Shown one piece after another: positions 41,301 through 49,500 of a stretch of DNA of 64,000 bases. The stretch comes from Roseiconus lacunae (GTDB lineage Bacteria > Planctomycetota > Planctomycetia > Pirellulales > Pirellulaceae). The notes beneath the pieces are model-generated. The model was not told the origin of the DNA. It worked only from the letters and a program-made list of their open reading frames with translations, and did not search any database. How positions within the stretch are numbered: the first letter of the stretch is position 1; each line of letters begins with the position of its first letter. The translations under genes were made by a program, and so were the position numbers. The stretch covers positions 62,001-126,000 of the forward strand of contig NZ_VSZO01000014.1 of assembly GCF_008312935.1 (NCBI RefSeq), in the 5' to 3' direction.

Positions 41301-43128
41301 CACCTTGGTTGGACGGGATGTCGTACGAGTGTCCCAGCCCCAGGGAGTGGCCGATCTCGTGGAACATTGTCTCGGTAAAGCCATCGCCGAAGAAGCGATT
41401 CGAATCATCGAAGACCGATCCATCGAGAACCGAAAACGCACCGCTAGCCAAACCCGCGACCGAGCCAGGGGAGAGCGTCGGATCGACCGAACGCATGTCG
41501 CCTTTACCGATCATCAGTTGGTCACCACCTGGGGCGGTCGCCGATGATTCGACAAACTCGTAGCCTGAAATCTCCGCATAGATCTCGAAGATCTCGCGGA
41601 CGATCTGCTTTTCCTTTTCCGTGATTAAGTTCTGATAGGGACTTCCCGATGTGTTGGTTCCCAGGGTATCGGGGAAGTAATAGTTGACGACTTGGACCGG
41701 GGCAGGAAGGGTCGGCGTCGTACCGGTGAGACCGGTGTGCGTTTCACGTTGAATCTCGCGGTGCCCGGGCTCGTCCTCACTACCGGCACGTGGTGGCAAC
41801 GGGATCGATTGGGGACGGATATCCGAGGTGATCCTGACCGTCGAACCGGCAAGGTTTCCGATTGTCGTCGCCGTGTTGAACGATGAATTATCGTCATCGG
41901 TCGAAAGTGGACTTCCCGTCACGCTGACGTTCAATCCGTACATCCCGGTCGAGCCGTCGCCCGAAGAAAGCTCCAGGAAGTACTCGCCGGTCATGCTGAT
42001 CGGAACACCGGAGAGAATTGACGCACCGGCCGCAACCGTCACATCGGCGAGTTCGGCTCCGGAACCATCAAGTAGTCGCGCACGGACAGACGAGACGGTC
42101 GAGTTGGATGTCGTCGATGCGAACAGCATCGAACCCGCATTGATCTGCATCGAATACAGATCGATGTCGGTGGCGTCGTCCGAAACCCCGTTGGCGTCGC
42201 CCAAGAACCCGCTTCCGTCAAACGGTGTATTGTCCAGGATCGTGCCGATCTTCAACGCCGATTCGAGCGTGGCGTCATCCCCACCGCTCTGGCCGATGTC
42301 CAGCCGATAGGTCCCTTCGGGGATATCATTGGCGAACTTCAACAACACGCTGTTTTCGGCGGCGTTGTAGGTCACCGTTTGCGGCAACGTCGTCAAATCG
42401 TCCGACGCATCAAGTGATTCGGCGGTATTGACCAGTCGATAGTATGCGGGGTCTTCGACTTGGGAAGGCTCGAGGACTTGGTTGTCAAAGTACACAACCA
42501 CTTCATCAAGTGCTTGCGTGTAGGGACTCTGAGTGATCGGCTGGGGAATGACCGAGATGACTTGCGATCCCAAGTCCAAACGGAAAGTCCGCGTAAAATC
42601 GGTTCCGTCGGTAAACGCTTCACCGGTCCGATTGGTTAGTGGACCGGTTCCGGTGCCAAGGATTTGGATCTGATAGGTGTCGTCGGGAAACGAATACGCG
42701 GGGTCTTGAGCATTGTGTGTCGCTTGGCTGGCCGTCCGGAAGACGATCTGCTGCAAGTCCGATGCGTCGGTACTGCCGGGGTTGACCAATCCCAGGTACC
42801 CGAGCGCGACGTCAACTTCGTTGCCTTCGGTAAACGAACCATCGCCACCGCTACGAACCAGTTTGATGCTGTCGCTGGTGATCGAGGCTTCGTCGATGTC
42901 CGCCCCGCCCTTGAACAGCAGATTGAACTCTCGCGGTGCGACATTCAGCGTGTCGCCGTCAAACAGCAACGCACCCGAATCGGGACGAATCGCGATCAAT
43001 TCGGGGCCGGCCAACATGCGACGATCTTCCAGCTTCTGCAGCAGGTTATGTCGTGACTGCTGACGCTTGTTGACGCGTTGCCGACTGGATGATTTCTTGA
43101 CACGAGAACCAAGACGTCGAAAGCTCAT
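26338..43128 (-). CDS. Giant secreted protein A (5596 aa) with intact metzincin zinc motif, beta-helix, cadherin-like repeats and dockerin
   Basis: Start 43128 (MSFRRLGSRVKK) gives a basic leader followed by the LEPR-XLL motif LEDRRMLAGP; the upstream extension is not protein-like. Rough order by residue: LEPR-XLL 30-45; SbsA/Ig-like; PPC-like segment ~325-420; metzincin (matrixin-type) ~500-620 with HEIGHSLGLGH at ~593; PPC-like; DGDADGTPGGVYSFWF marker ~750; beta-helix ~1000-1500; PPC-like segments; a propeller-like region and repeats with IRVDDEEMRV; FYLDDIIIGYAERGE marker ~3420; DFGDAP and GEVED region ~4050-4250; tandem cadherin-like/Ig repeats; two dockerin-like loops ~5476-5540; acidic C-terminal tail. 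Exported; probably surface-attached, with protease activity plausible. A promoter and hairpin lie upstream (43388-43459). Paralogous to the neighbouring giant gene. Confidence 0.9.
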   Translation of the reverse strand: MSFRRLGSRVKKSSSRQRVNKRQQSRHNLLQKLEDRRMLAGPELIAIRPDSGALLFDGDTLNVAPREFNLLFKGGADIDEASITSDSIKLVRSGGDGSFTEGNEVDVALGYLGLVNPGSTDASDLQQIVFRTASQATHNAQDPAYSFPDDTYQIQILGTGTGPLTNRTGEAFTDGTDFTRTFRLDLGSQVISVIPQPITQSPYTQALDEVVVYFDNQVLEPSQVEDPAYYRLVNTAESLDASDDLTTLPQTVTYNAAENSVLLKFANDIPEGTYRLDIGQSGGDDATLESALKIGTILDNTPFDGSGFLGDANGVSDDATDIDLYSMQINAGSMLFASTTSNSTVSSVRARLLDGSGAELADVTVAAGASILSGVPISMTGEYFLELSSGDGSTGMYGLNVSVTGSPLSTDDDNSSFNTATTIGNLAGSTVRITSDIRPQSIPLPPRAGSEDEPGHREIQRETHTGLTGTTPTLPAPVQVVNYYFPDTLGTNTSGSPYQNLITEKEKQIVREIFEIYAEISGYEFVESSATAPGGDQLMIGKGDMRSVDPTLSPGSVAGLASGAFSVLDGSVFDDSNRFFGDGFTETMFHEIGHSLGLGHSYDIPSNQGVGVPNDVLPGDHDVVHLQRIAPPNSTDIDMYEFTLEEPGRFRAETIAERRATPSLLDTALTLYREVDGEYELVAQNDQYFGADSFIDLHLEPGHYFVGVTSTGNTQYDPRIADSGYNGSTDGIYDLQLSFDAERDGALTDADGTAIDGDADGTPGGVYSFWFQASDLDTTIYVSKRSDTTNGPEGAGTLANPYDEIDWAFEKAGNRIVVPLDAASSISDGENFTIDDGINTTTFTFGLGGSDPIDITAATSPADVAAAIEASINNAIAGGRLTGAVSATVVGRTIEFTGINNLDIGGSDTLLRTPNIVQVLADSGVDGNVDTLGDNRPYLVGFDTESNALADGGEFLVPQGVTAMVQAGALFKMRKANLDAGSFGTRSINRSHGAIQVLGTPTRSVFMRSLHNDTVGGDSDGVGPAAQSGDFGGIVFRDDSDLEDIGVFLNYVNHADINNGGGKVFVDANELLFTPIYIQDARPTVSFNYISSSNGAALSASPDSFDDSLDRIGPDIAGNYLDGNVIDALFVRVVTPLGGTIDKLDVSGRFDDTDIPHLLTENLIINGAAGGPTLDGGVLTARTAGRLMIDPGVVVKMDGARIEVERGAGTLIAEGTINRPVIFTSIADDRFGGSGSFNTEPAGFTSPTPGDWGGLYFGQATLGSIDNSYIAYAGGASPVEGGSATFNAIEIHQSDVRVANTTLQNNASGNASRNNTTGRGANAASVIYVRGAQPILVNNEIYDNAGAAIFANANSLNFDNLVDRGRSTGAADAFTQISGNQGPLVRLNRLENNDINGLLVRGEVLTTESVWDDTDMVHVVSGEVIVENFHTYGGLKLLSSNSESLVIKFADANSGFTASGSGAEIDDRIGGTIQVLGLPGKPVVMTSLSDDSIGVGFTPSGEINFNTNNSAGITSGTAGDWRGLLFEEFSNDRNVSVVREAENPVTNGTDVNNRPLTAQDLGTLAPNEKSGDENRRLGFEVSGFISPSDADDVDVYQFEGTAGTEIWIDIDRTSTALDAIVEVVNASGTVLARSIRSGENLADELFDATLTKNPLLGGDHYTQNFRDPGFRYTLPGTPGTTGTYFVRVRSNPTSSSDIRSLAGDSRGQYQLQIRLRQVQEFPGSTVRYSDIRFANTAIDVRGLPAHSPIIAEAGETSGESFGGAQQLVNLLETDMAAIGLSGSISAPTDADWYQFELTQTGIQVIPGVNDGAGTIAVVFDIDYADGAVRADTTVAVYDEDQNLIFVGREGDIEDDQQSSLQSQDLSRGSLGDKDPYIGPIHLTPGTESSPKRFYVAVMSNDQQPSALNGIFQASPSNAGNQLVRLEPNNSVERIIEDHLGFQGYVSGSPAGAAQINPRQTDGLFDVSSQNAVEQYVKPFTLQDVGLYVATDQPEDNNNFGDDDYLYTVDAYQNSRWLTRVTAQGTTNDNLVNGVDDIQDVVVRSDGRMYGYQRLNGDGANVGALVEIDPTTGATTLVRADGIAGQNPTPNTSVYSNQVLNDFGRTRGADQFTTSDDVDALTFRRLRDTGGANPTPEYDLWYVVRESDAASKLYRATSDGDATLRRSTTPDPGGAIINNYGIIGDIQRSDVTYETHTLYFADPGNPTNRTEVRVRSKIAGEAGQFTLNINRTGGNTNADVTGVNFNTNTININIGINNGTGATAQTVVDELNNDVDSNQLVTAVIMRGNANNRGDGNGGTAGDIISETIDIVGSDGSSGGPLEGRVTGVAFADWYGTGNLFGVTDAGEFLEIDPSDATLVNVVNAADTIGVDGLSFEGLSLGPQNVEGGIYKNTLFAVTDQGEIVAFDTDGNGFFAFSTGDSAQIVRTDAGDTDGVFTLTTDAAGTGRHTTRPIAVDAPGRVSINEMQTIDVVGAGFGGTFTLSFVDDIQAISSPSQPITSGADSFIFVEDVSEFPASGEFVIQINDEQMRVTSVTTLGFNVVRGHNGTTATTHPDTATIFEVVDSPLLSAVSTPVTKTTTTDIDSTPGTGTFDIDSNLGLPSTPFLIRVDDEEMRVTNIVGTQLTVERGVNGTDVEAHSNGASLFVVDDVIQVVDPLPFPTTGGFNIRVGAEEMEVVSVSGNDFTVRRAINGTVEDSHNIFTTVNKVETTDPLDYNATTVEIDTALEDLASIGAGNVIVTGGPLTGLPTSASITVEFVNDLAAKNLQPLWGSSTDLIGDEIQSISTADGVYTGDFQLRFGGETTAATIPFDATPADIEAALLSLSSIGTGDVVVFGAGADLTEGPIFVQFTGNLADRNVALITVENDTMLNTEIQEILIQGNPDGGTFDIEFNGPAANNLTGAVVVDFDFTAAQILTAIEAQFPALAGSFDVTTNYKANGSLNRVRIEFIDQLAGVDVDDLTVTNNLTDSTALSVMGETIRDFRLVSNTISINEVRQGSTVDVSTLTEADGVISVLDALLELPDFNPGDITAAGVLPSPANGVSLIFGGAYTGVDVPLLQPNNSLNDPTSTANVFLQAAAGSGDANSFLIQSSGMLESGSAPIGIAFSPLDFNLWHPTTRRGTDAGHGVNAAPDDTRLYTDLDRVYDTGESQRVFDEGDGAVSWQFGFEQWQQNQNNNSEQYLQYLPGVNAQFGILTTEFHSDLSSNPAIVDNGKGTYNFPGGALGTLTTNSFDLVDTAATDRPTLYFNYFLETENHGGSNLDSDRNDPFRDSARVFISPDGGVTWELVATNSSQLSNPNPNNGPGTAELPGFLSHLSDAGLNSARPQSEDRQIVQELFDNTGTWRQARVDLSKYAGMTGLMMRVDFSTAGSMNDSSIVRIDGQVNPNNVADAAPYGEFAANANNRRSIRSTDNLFEGFYLDDIIIGYAERGEMITGTNADANLTDLQSTARTQDLDGMAFPDIVTGAYQLEIRRTGEFAVLAPETPVVAQLFDTNDRHILEGDETATVTFEPSTFVPPLNSVPGTQPWAVTSTNPSTGTQSLESPTMTFDTATFEATLADLGSSQTEAGVIEFSYNVSSTLDEYGLRFLIDGVPQSLSLITGETPVGDSTLASGETGYRTVQFAFGLGDHTFTWVYDGEGSGTAPIEGQHKAFIDNIRLIQGATGLLADRNRERPQGVLVLDANRITDAANVGINIQAGAAEAPGVPHAGSLINFPQLNADRYIPGVVVQNNVIAGSSAIRFAGEANSSANRTVSFGRILNNTLVGENQSGTGIEIVGQASPTVMNNLIADFGTGVIDGGIGSIIRSNYYQENAGNGATGISPIVGTNGDPLFVDAANRNFYLVNGNQAIDNAQITEQDRFDFLNFKTELGIPASPILAPDRDQFGQLRIEPDSSPVADRGAIENQDVDAPYATLLNPIDNDANDLDPSPTVVMVNDPLLDNFTILLGDGRGPNSPFEGTGINGLTVDDPNDATISAQAVRVEQDGQLLVQDVDYLLAYNQTSGVLRLTPLSTLWEPASIYTIRLDNSLISDRAGNKLRSNQVNGETRFTIIIPPVEIDFGDAPDSYGTLLASNGARHTISDSRTPRLGVEIDGEPNGVPSFDAMADDFSGDFDDEDGFNVGTFFGMAATDGLFLASSASNPTSNPADVVGFLNPNDPAGTVLSFDVVGDGVLDAWIDFNADGDFNDFGEKVIDGLAVTDGSNQTRIVTPNTAARGLTYARFRISDNGVSDPDGIGIGGEVEDYQVRVLDVDATDARDDDFYTVLEDHVLTVDGSNFSGLIDNDVLPNVEFIQPRVVVNGTLVAGTTDTYRTANGQVRIDDAAAGLFTYTPDTDFEGIDTFEYAVSTQRNEGPEFLATADFATVSIEVLHYNAPPVFDIPATLELNEDDPDSWTIDPFFMNVAGGDPMFGNDEGMENVTFSIVELTSDPAGLMTQLPVVTDNSAIQFFPAADQHGTVVYEITATDDGSPIESTTKLLTVSIRPINDPPRIDPNLVNTGEVNDADDAWSVDANGFITYTLREDNTPAIGQPQEEYFIPLSRDPSVVGYNPIGILDVFTVGPPNEADPTTVGGNQTLSLDSVPTQTSLGGTLRMGTNGDGIVGLFYTPLKDYNNQIGAFDEFTYTVIDDGQSWINGGLVDDPKTAINVVRFNLNPVNDRPEFEINLPPANPSDPFGPRETIETLEDAAPTLINNFVFNVAAGSTTSALDETNPVSGQSTTFSINPLSFAAGQGSEFFSLYPTISPEGIFEFQAAPNVFGSFDFEIVLTDDGPSDASRGDLTTSIARTITIDVLPINDPPVVRPDADPLEFRIDEDGSVEIMVNGTAGNPGLLDVFSPGPDNESENIVPGGNQTLSMRAPIPTSSTFEGTIEEIRENGILVGLRYMPKEDFVGTDTFTYTVTDDGVTVDFGTDGVAKADPRIATNTVKIVVDPLNDMPQYSGPANVVVDEDAGTVSISSWANNVLAGPPSALDELETQDVFFTITQVGGTQGMFANGPVAVIDPVTRSATLDFETAPDANGSAIFEVQLTDVPDDGTPSMSTAVRTFTVTINAVNDIPTFDRVPGVITVNEDSAPYSETWATNISPGPADESSQTVRFEVVTPTDAQGLFQQLPTVGDDGVLRFLPAANANGIVDLTVTAIDSAGASAAPVMLRIEITPENDIPVAVGDNIATDEDALLTIPEADLLANDIDPDINNPDDTLSIVWPGGPRLSLSGARVTFNSTTRELTYDPSTSFTLQALSGSEQVVDSFTYQVVDSAGETSNVVTVSLTVSGINDAPVALDDAPTLNPDGPTIIEILDNDSDIDGTLDPSTIEITLQPAFGSISIDDEGVVTFNAFSSFAQEDVFRYRIRDNDGVFSQEATVTIQANAAPTVRDDQAAAFLDESVDINVVVNDEDPDAAPGAPNNGLDLQSIQIVTEPLNGEAVPRGDGTIRYIPADGFLGIDTFQYTITDLEGRTSSPATVRVQVSGSRLQNPDLNADVNDDGNISPIDALLVINHLARSGQGSVPVTNQDVGPPYYDVNGDQLISPVDALAVINELARRQSSGGFGEGEATTEELLDEAIEAPFAMDFIDQFVTDDDDEDDRLNALDAAFGDLL

Positions 43129-43387
43129 CGGGGAATCCCAAAAACAAAATGATAAAATAGGCGGCTCGTCGCGATCGGGACGAGCGTTGCCAGCTCGGTC
43201 TTGCTGGCGAAGAGGAAAAACAAACGAGATGAGTTGAACTCGGCCTAACCCGGCTTCTGTTCCGTGCACCGCGGTCGGTCGAAGGCGAACCTACCTAACT
43301 GGGCGTCATTGCAGTGGACGACCGCACGGAGACAGTTGAGATCAATCATCGATAAAAATCCTCGCCCCCGTCCTGTGGGGAGTTGGC

Positions 43388-43415
43388 CCCGTGATTCGAC
43401 GCCGCGAATCACGGG
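43388..43415. repeat. Perfect 11-bp inverted repeat in the giant A leader
   Basis: CCCGTGATTCG, 6-nt loop, CGAATCACGGG. Relative to the predicted start of transcription near 43425 the hairpin begins about 10 nt into the message. It could stabilise the 5' end of a very long mRNA, act as an operator, or be a terminator for giant B read-through. No U-tract follows. Confidence 0.6.
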
Positions 43416-43431
43416 AAGGTGACAAAGTCTT

Positions 43432-43459
43432 AATATAATAAGGCCGCTATCTGTCACAA
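43432..43459 (-). promoter_or_regulatory. Sigma-70-like promoter for giant A
   Basis: On the minus strand TTGTGA (43459-43454) and TATATT (43437-43432) are separated by 16 nt, inside an unusually AT-rich patch (TATTATATTA). It is the best promoter match I noticed in the window. Confidence 0.5.
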
Positions 43460-43578
43460 CACGCCAGTGCTGTGCAATCAGGAATGCCCTAAAGCAGCTC
43501 CGTTGCAGCTTCAAGACGTGCGGTCCGTCGCACATCGCGATTGGCTTTCGTGCCGATTGTTACCTCGAAAGGTGTCTT

Positions 43579-46500
43579 TTAGAGGTCCAAAAGGTCATCC
43601 AAGTCCTCCGACAGGTCGCCCCATAACTCGTCAACGGAGTCACGGTGAGCGTCTGAGTTGCTTTCGCCGGCCAGCGAATTGACGTCAACACCGGCGGTCG
43701 TTTCGATTTCCATGCCGGCAGTCAGCAGGCTGTCGGCGACATCTGTCGCACTCAAGTCCTCCAGTTCGCTGTTTTGCGATGCGGCGGGCACAAAAGTGGT
43801 AGCGGTCGGAGGCAGGAAGTCGCTCGACGCGGCGGCAAAGTGCGTGGTCCCTGCCGCAGACACCAATTCGCCTTCGCCGCCGTTTGATTGACGAAGGGCC
43901 AGCGCGTTGATCACCGCCAGTGCGTCACCGGGGCTGACGATTCCGTCGCCGTTGACGTCATAGAAATCTGGCGGAGGCGTACCGATGTCGGAGACCGAGA
44001 CGGCGCCGGCTCCGCCACCACGACGAGCGATCAAATTTATCACTCGCAGGGCGTCGATCGGTGAAATGAATCCGTCAGCGTTCACGTCCGCTTCCATACC
44101 CCCAATCGGGTTCTGGTACTGCGAACGATTCAGAGTCAACGTGACCGTGCGGTTCGCACTGACGTTGCCGTTGGAATCGATCACCCGGTAGACGAACGAA
44201 TCGGTGTCGCCCACGTTGCCGGTTTCGTTGTTGTAAACGAACGTGCCGTCGGCGTTGATTTGCAACGTGCCCCGTGTCGGACCGCTTACGATTGGCAATT
44301 GAACCGAGATCGTGTCTCCGTCCGGATCGGAATCGTTGGCCAGGACACCTTGGGCGGGGTTGAGACGACGGAGCGTCGAACCGATCGGCAAGTTGTACTC
44401 GTCGTCTTGGCCGCGTGGGCTGTCTTCGACCGGGGTGACGACAAAGTCGAATCGGTCATTAACCCGAGCCTCGCCGTCGGTCGCTTCGATCTCGATTTCG
44501 ACCGAGCCGAACTGATCCGGCTTCGGAGTGATCTTCAGCTCGCCGTTGCTGGTCGTGATCGATTCGATCAAAGGATGGTTGGCAATGTCATCGGCGGTCG
44601 GACGGATGATCGAGCCCAGCTTGGTGATCGTGTAGATCAACGGGTCGTTGTCGGGATCGGTAAAGACGTCACTGAGCTGGCGAATGATCTGATTGTCTTC
44701 TTCAACCGTCAGCGTTCCGAAGGTTCCGGTGACGATCGGAGAATCATTCTCATTGACAATCGTGATCGTGATGTCTGCCGTGGTGCTGACATCGCTGGTG
44801 TCTGTCGCGGTCACCGTCAACGTCACGACGCCATAGGCGAATGCCGGGCGAGTCAACGTCAGCGAGCTGCCGTCCAAGTTAACACTCACGATTGAGGGAT
44901 CACTGCTGACGACCGAGTACTCGAGTGGATCGTTTTCCGGATCCGAGAACCATGTATTGAGCACAAACGGTGTCGACAACGCGTTCGGTTTCGCTTCGGG
45001 GAACGTGATCTCCATCACCGGGTTGTCGTTGTCATCCTTTTGCCCATCGACGCCTTCAAACTGAGGCGCGTCGTTTTCGCCACCGACGTCAATCGAGACC
45101 GTCCCGATTGACTCGGCACCTTCACTATCGGCGACGCGATAAGTAAACGAATCGGGCCCGCTGTACAGTCCAGGCGGTGTGTACAACAACGCTCCGTTGA
45201 CGAAGCGAACTGTACCGCCACGTTCGGTGCTGATCGGCGTATCGAACTGGTCGGTCGGCAAGACCAACGTTTGGCTCGATGGCGGATCGATCTCGTTCTG
45301 TGGTCCCGGACGGTCATTGTCCAGGATGCCGACGATCGTTTGTCCGTCGCCACGCACTGCGATCGCAAGACTGGTGTCTTCGGTCGCGTTGTAGAAATCG
45401 GTGCGAGCGATCGGCGGATCGTTCACCGGAATCACGGTGATCGAAACGGTGCCTTGCTTGTCGGCCGTTCTAGCGGTTTGCAAGGTTCCCGGGACGTCGG
45501 CCACGGTGAAGTTAAACGTGTCCGGTGCGGCACCGTTGTAATCGACCGGTGGCGTATAGCGAACCGAGCGACCTCCCGGCAGGATCTCGAGGATTCCTCC
45601 CAGACTTGATACCGATTCTCCGCCGATGATGCTGGAAACCGATTGGAAGATCAGTGGTTGATCGAACTCGTTCATCGGACCGGCAACGTAGTACGGATCG
45701 ATCAATTCTTCGGCAGTGAAGACGATCGGTTCATCTTCGTTGATCTGCACCGAAGTTTCGACGTCGGATACCGTCGCGAACGGTTGGTCGTTGACCGGGT
45801 TCACGTTGATCGTCACCGTCAACGGCGTTTGGCTGACCAGGTTCGCTTCCGGATTGGTCGGTTTCACGTCGGTCAAGCGAACGGTGAAGACTGCTTGGCC
45901 GTTGAATTCTGCCGCGGGGACGAATGTGAACGTTCCGTCGGCAGAGACATTCAATTGGCCGGCGACCTCCCCGTCGACCGTCAAAGTTCTCACCCCGGTG
46001 TCTTCGGAGTAGATCTCGACCAGATCACCGTCGGGATCGACGATGTTCTTAAGCAATCCGTCGTCGGCAACGCTTGACGTTGAACCACCATCGCGGTCCA
46101 AAGCCAGCAACGCTCCGTCTTCTTGGACATTGAACGTTCGTGTGGATTGATCACCGGTCAAGCTTGGCGCGGAGTCAGAAACCAACAGCAGGCGGTAATC
46201 TTCGACTTCGCCGCTGAGTGCCAAACCGTTCGGTCCCAAGCCGCCCTCACGCGAGATTCGGAACCGGGCATACGTTGCCGTCGCATTGTTTGGCGGCGTG
46301 GCAAACGCAGGAACCGTCACGTTGAAGGTTCGTTCGACCGGTTCACCGGTGTCGACGAACAATGCTTCGGATTCCGTTCCAACAATGATCTGCTCGCCCG
46401 GATCGTCCCAATCGCCATCGGCGTTGAAGTCAATCCAGCCTTGCAGGACACCGGTTCCTGAAACGGTCACGGTGATCGGTGTGATCAACGATTTGCTCAG

Positions 46501-49500
46501 GTTGCCGTTGGGGTTCAATTCACTTGTGAAGGAAACTCCGTCTTCGTCGTCAGAGAACACTCTCACGCGGTCTCCGCTGATTTGGACATCGGCGGGGGCC
46601 AATCCCGATTCGTTGATCGCATTGACGATCGCAGTCGTGATCGACGACAGTGAGGTCGGATCGAGCGGGGCGATCGCGAAATTCTCTTCGGAGAAGATTC
46701 CATCGGTGTCGAATTCGAGCGTGACTTCGCGATCGGCGATCGACAACGTGATCGTGTCGCCATCCCGGGTGGTCGCGTCGACCGTTTGCAGGACTTCGAT
46801 GGCCGCAAAACCATCCTCGACCGACGTCGCGAACAACGCCCCTTGAGACGAGATGGTCACGATCAGGTCGTCACCGTCGGCCAAGCTGGTGACTTGGGCG
46901 TCTGGTTCGGCATCGACACGGGTTCCTAACACCAAGTCGGTGGTGATGACGTGTCGGGCACCGTCGCTGCTGAGCAAGCTGGAGTACAAGCCGGCGACAG
47001 AATCGCGTGGGTCGGGTGCGTCACCGTAATCCAGTCCGATGGTCGGCAGCAACAAGGTGAACTGCGTGGTGTTGTCTTCCCGATTGGCCGACAACAGGTT
47101 ACCGCTAAGGTCTTTGATCGCCGGCAAGAAGAACGAATCGACAATGCCATCGATACGGCGTGCGTTCTCGATGAACAACGTTGCCCCGCCGCGATTGACC
47201 GCTTGGAGTGGCGAAGTGCCCGACAGTCGACTGATCGCCGCAAGGATTTCGCGGTTGATCTCTTCGGGACTGTCATTCGGTGCCAGCAAGATCGGATTGG
47301 CCCCTCCGGGAACTCCGGTCAGGATCAGCGAGGCAGCACTGGTGATGTCGACGGTCGTTCCGGCGACGTCGTTAAGTTCGACCAAGCCTTCCGGACTAAC
47401 TTGCGGATCGACATCCAGTCCACCTGGGTTACTGCTGATCGCGGCGGCCAAGCTGTTGGCGACATCCAGCGGCGTGCTGTCGGGCAGGAATGGCACAGGG
47501 ATGTGGCCTTGGCCGACACCGCCGCCGTTGACGACGGATTCGAATTCGTAGGTGACCGAGATTCCACCTTGGCTGATCGTCAACGATTCACCATCGCTGA
47601 CAATGCCGCGACGGGTGCTCAGCGAGGTTCCCGAAGTATCGACCCGATCCGATTCGATTCGGCCCAGCGAGATCCGTCCCGTACCGGTGACCGATGCGGT
47701 GACCCCGGTCGTCGAACCATTGATCGCGGCGACCACAGCGGTCGTCAATGCCGCTTGATCGTCGAATTGCATGAAGGTGATTCGAGTGGCAAATGGATCG
47801 ACCAAAATTCCATCGCTGTCGAATTCGAAGTTCACCGGAAGACCGTTGTCGTCGTAGATGATGAAGCTTTCGCCATCGGCCGGGGCGGTCAAAGGAACGC
47901 TCATCAGCAACGGCCCGAAGACTTCCAGGGTCGAGACCCCCGTGACGCCCGGCGAACCTTCCACGCGGAATTGGGTTCCGGCGACGTCGATTTCCAAGTT
48001 TTCGGTGCCACCGATTTGAACGATGCCCATTCCGACGGGGGCAACCAATTCGGAATCCAGGCCGACAATCGTTTGGGATTGGAGTGCGGTCGCGAAGATT
48101 TCCGCCATTTGATCGGCGGTCGTTTCGCGATTGATATTCAAAGCGATGTTACCGGCGGTCACACCGTCATCCATCGTTCCGCCAGTACCGTCGGGTTCGT
48201 CGGTCCGATTGATTTCGAATACAACGGGTGTTCCGGCGTCACTTGGGGTGATCGTGATCAGGTCTCCGTCGGCCGGGGTACGGCTGACGCCGACCGCCAG
48301 CAGACGACCGCTCGGTACCGAGGCGGATCCATCTTCGGGCAGTCCCAAGAAGATGATTCGTCCGTTCAATTCAGGTGTGACCCGCAGGGCGGTGCCTTCG
48401 ATCGCCGCGATGATTGCTTCGGCCGTTTCTTGTGGGCCGAGAGCGGTTCCGCCGACTGCCGAGATATCGACACCGACGTTTCCGGCGGCGGCAGGCGTGG
48501 TCGCATCTTCGAACTGGAACGTCACCGTGTCGTCGCCGTCACTGATCGTGAATGTCTCGCCGACAATCACGCCGCCAATGTCCGAACCGGCCGGTGGGAC
48601 TTCCAGACCGATCGTTCGCGGTTCGATCACCAAACCGCTGGTGCCGGCATCGACGACCGTGCCGGCTTCCGAACCGATCAGGATACGGCTGCCGACGGTG
48701 CGGACTTCGACGTCAAGGACGGTGTTCGGGTTATCGACCGCACCTTGAATCGCATCGCGAATGTTGTCCGCGATTTGGCTCAGGTAAGCCTCACGAGCGT
48801 TCGGGTTAATCGGTGTCGAGGCGGTTGGCAACGCAACTGGGATACTGCCCGGCACGGTGGTGCCGTTGGAATCGAGTTCGAAGACCAACCCGGCCAAGGT
48901 GAACACACCGCCGTCGATCAAGCCGCCCTGGTTGGTTCCCTGGGAGGGAACTTCCAAGGTCAACACTTCGGGCATGTTCAACAAGAATCCGGTTTCGAAC
49001 TCAAAGATCACCGTTCCGCCGTTGGAATCGATGACCGAAATTTGATCGCCGTCGCCAACTTGATTGGCTTTCGGAGCGACCAAGACGGTCCGATCACGGT
49101 TATTGAGCTCGATACGATACGCGCGGTCGTCTCGCCAAACCCCGGCGAGGGCCTTCAAGGTGATGACGCCACGGGTTTCGTCAAAGCTGAACGTATAGTC
49201 GACGCCTTCTTGCAGCAGGCGATCGTTTTCAAACAGCGTGATGTTCGCCCCTGCGTTTCGCAGTCCTGGGATCGGCGGAACGATGACCGTCGTCGGATCA
49301 ATGCCGCTACCGACGAACGGATTCGAATCATCGCCAAGGTCCTGGACCAAGACACGGAATTCGGTGAATGTGCCGTCCTCGCGATTGACGAACGTCAGAG
49401 CCGGGTCGGTGTCCGAACCGGCAAAATCGTTGTCCAGTGGCGTTTCCAAATTGGCGACCGGTCCGACGAAGTCCGCTCGGTCCAGGGCACCACGATCCTT

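Larger units (their letters stand above)
43129..43578. promoter_or_regulatory. Intergenic region between the two giant genes
   Basis: 450 bp with no credible gene. It holds a sigma-70-like promoter facing giant A (43432-43459) and an 11-bp inverted repeat just downstream (43388-43415). This implies a leader of about 300 nt before the start codon at 43128. A weaker GTGCG/CGCAC hairpin lies near 43519-43535 after the stop of giant B. Confidence 0.55.

Noticed and set aside
26600-43000. Many long frames on the strand opposite the giant genes (100-450 codons)
   Set aside because: They mirror the periodic codon usage of the giant genes (Arg/Val/Asp-rich antisense of Asp/Asn-rich repeats) and have no recognisable motifs.
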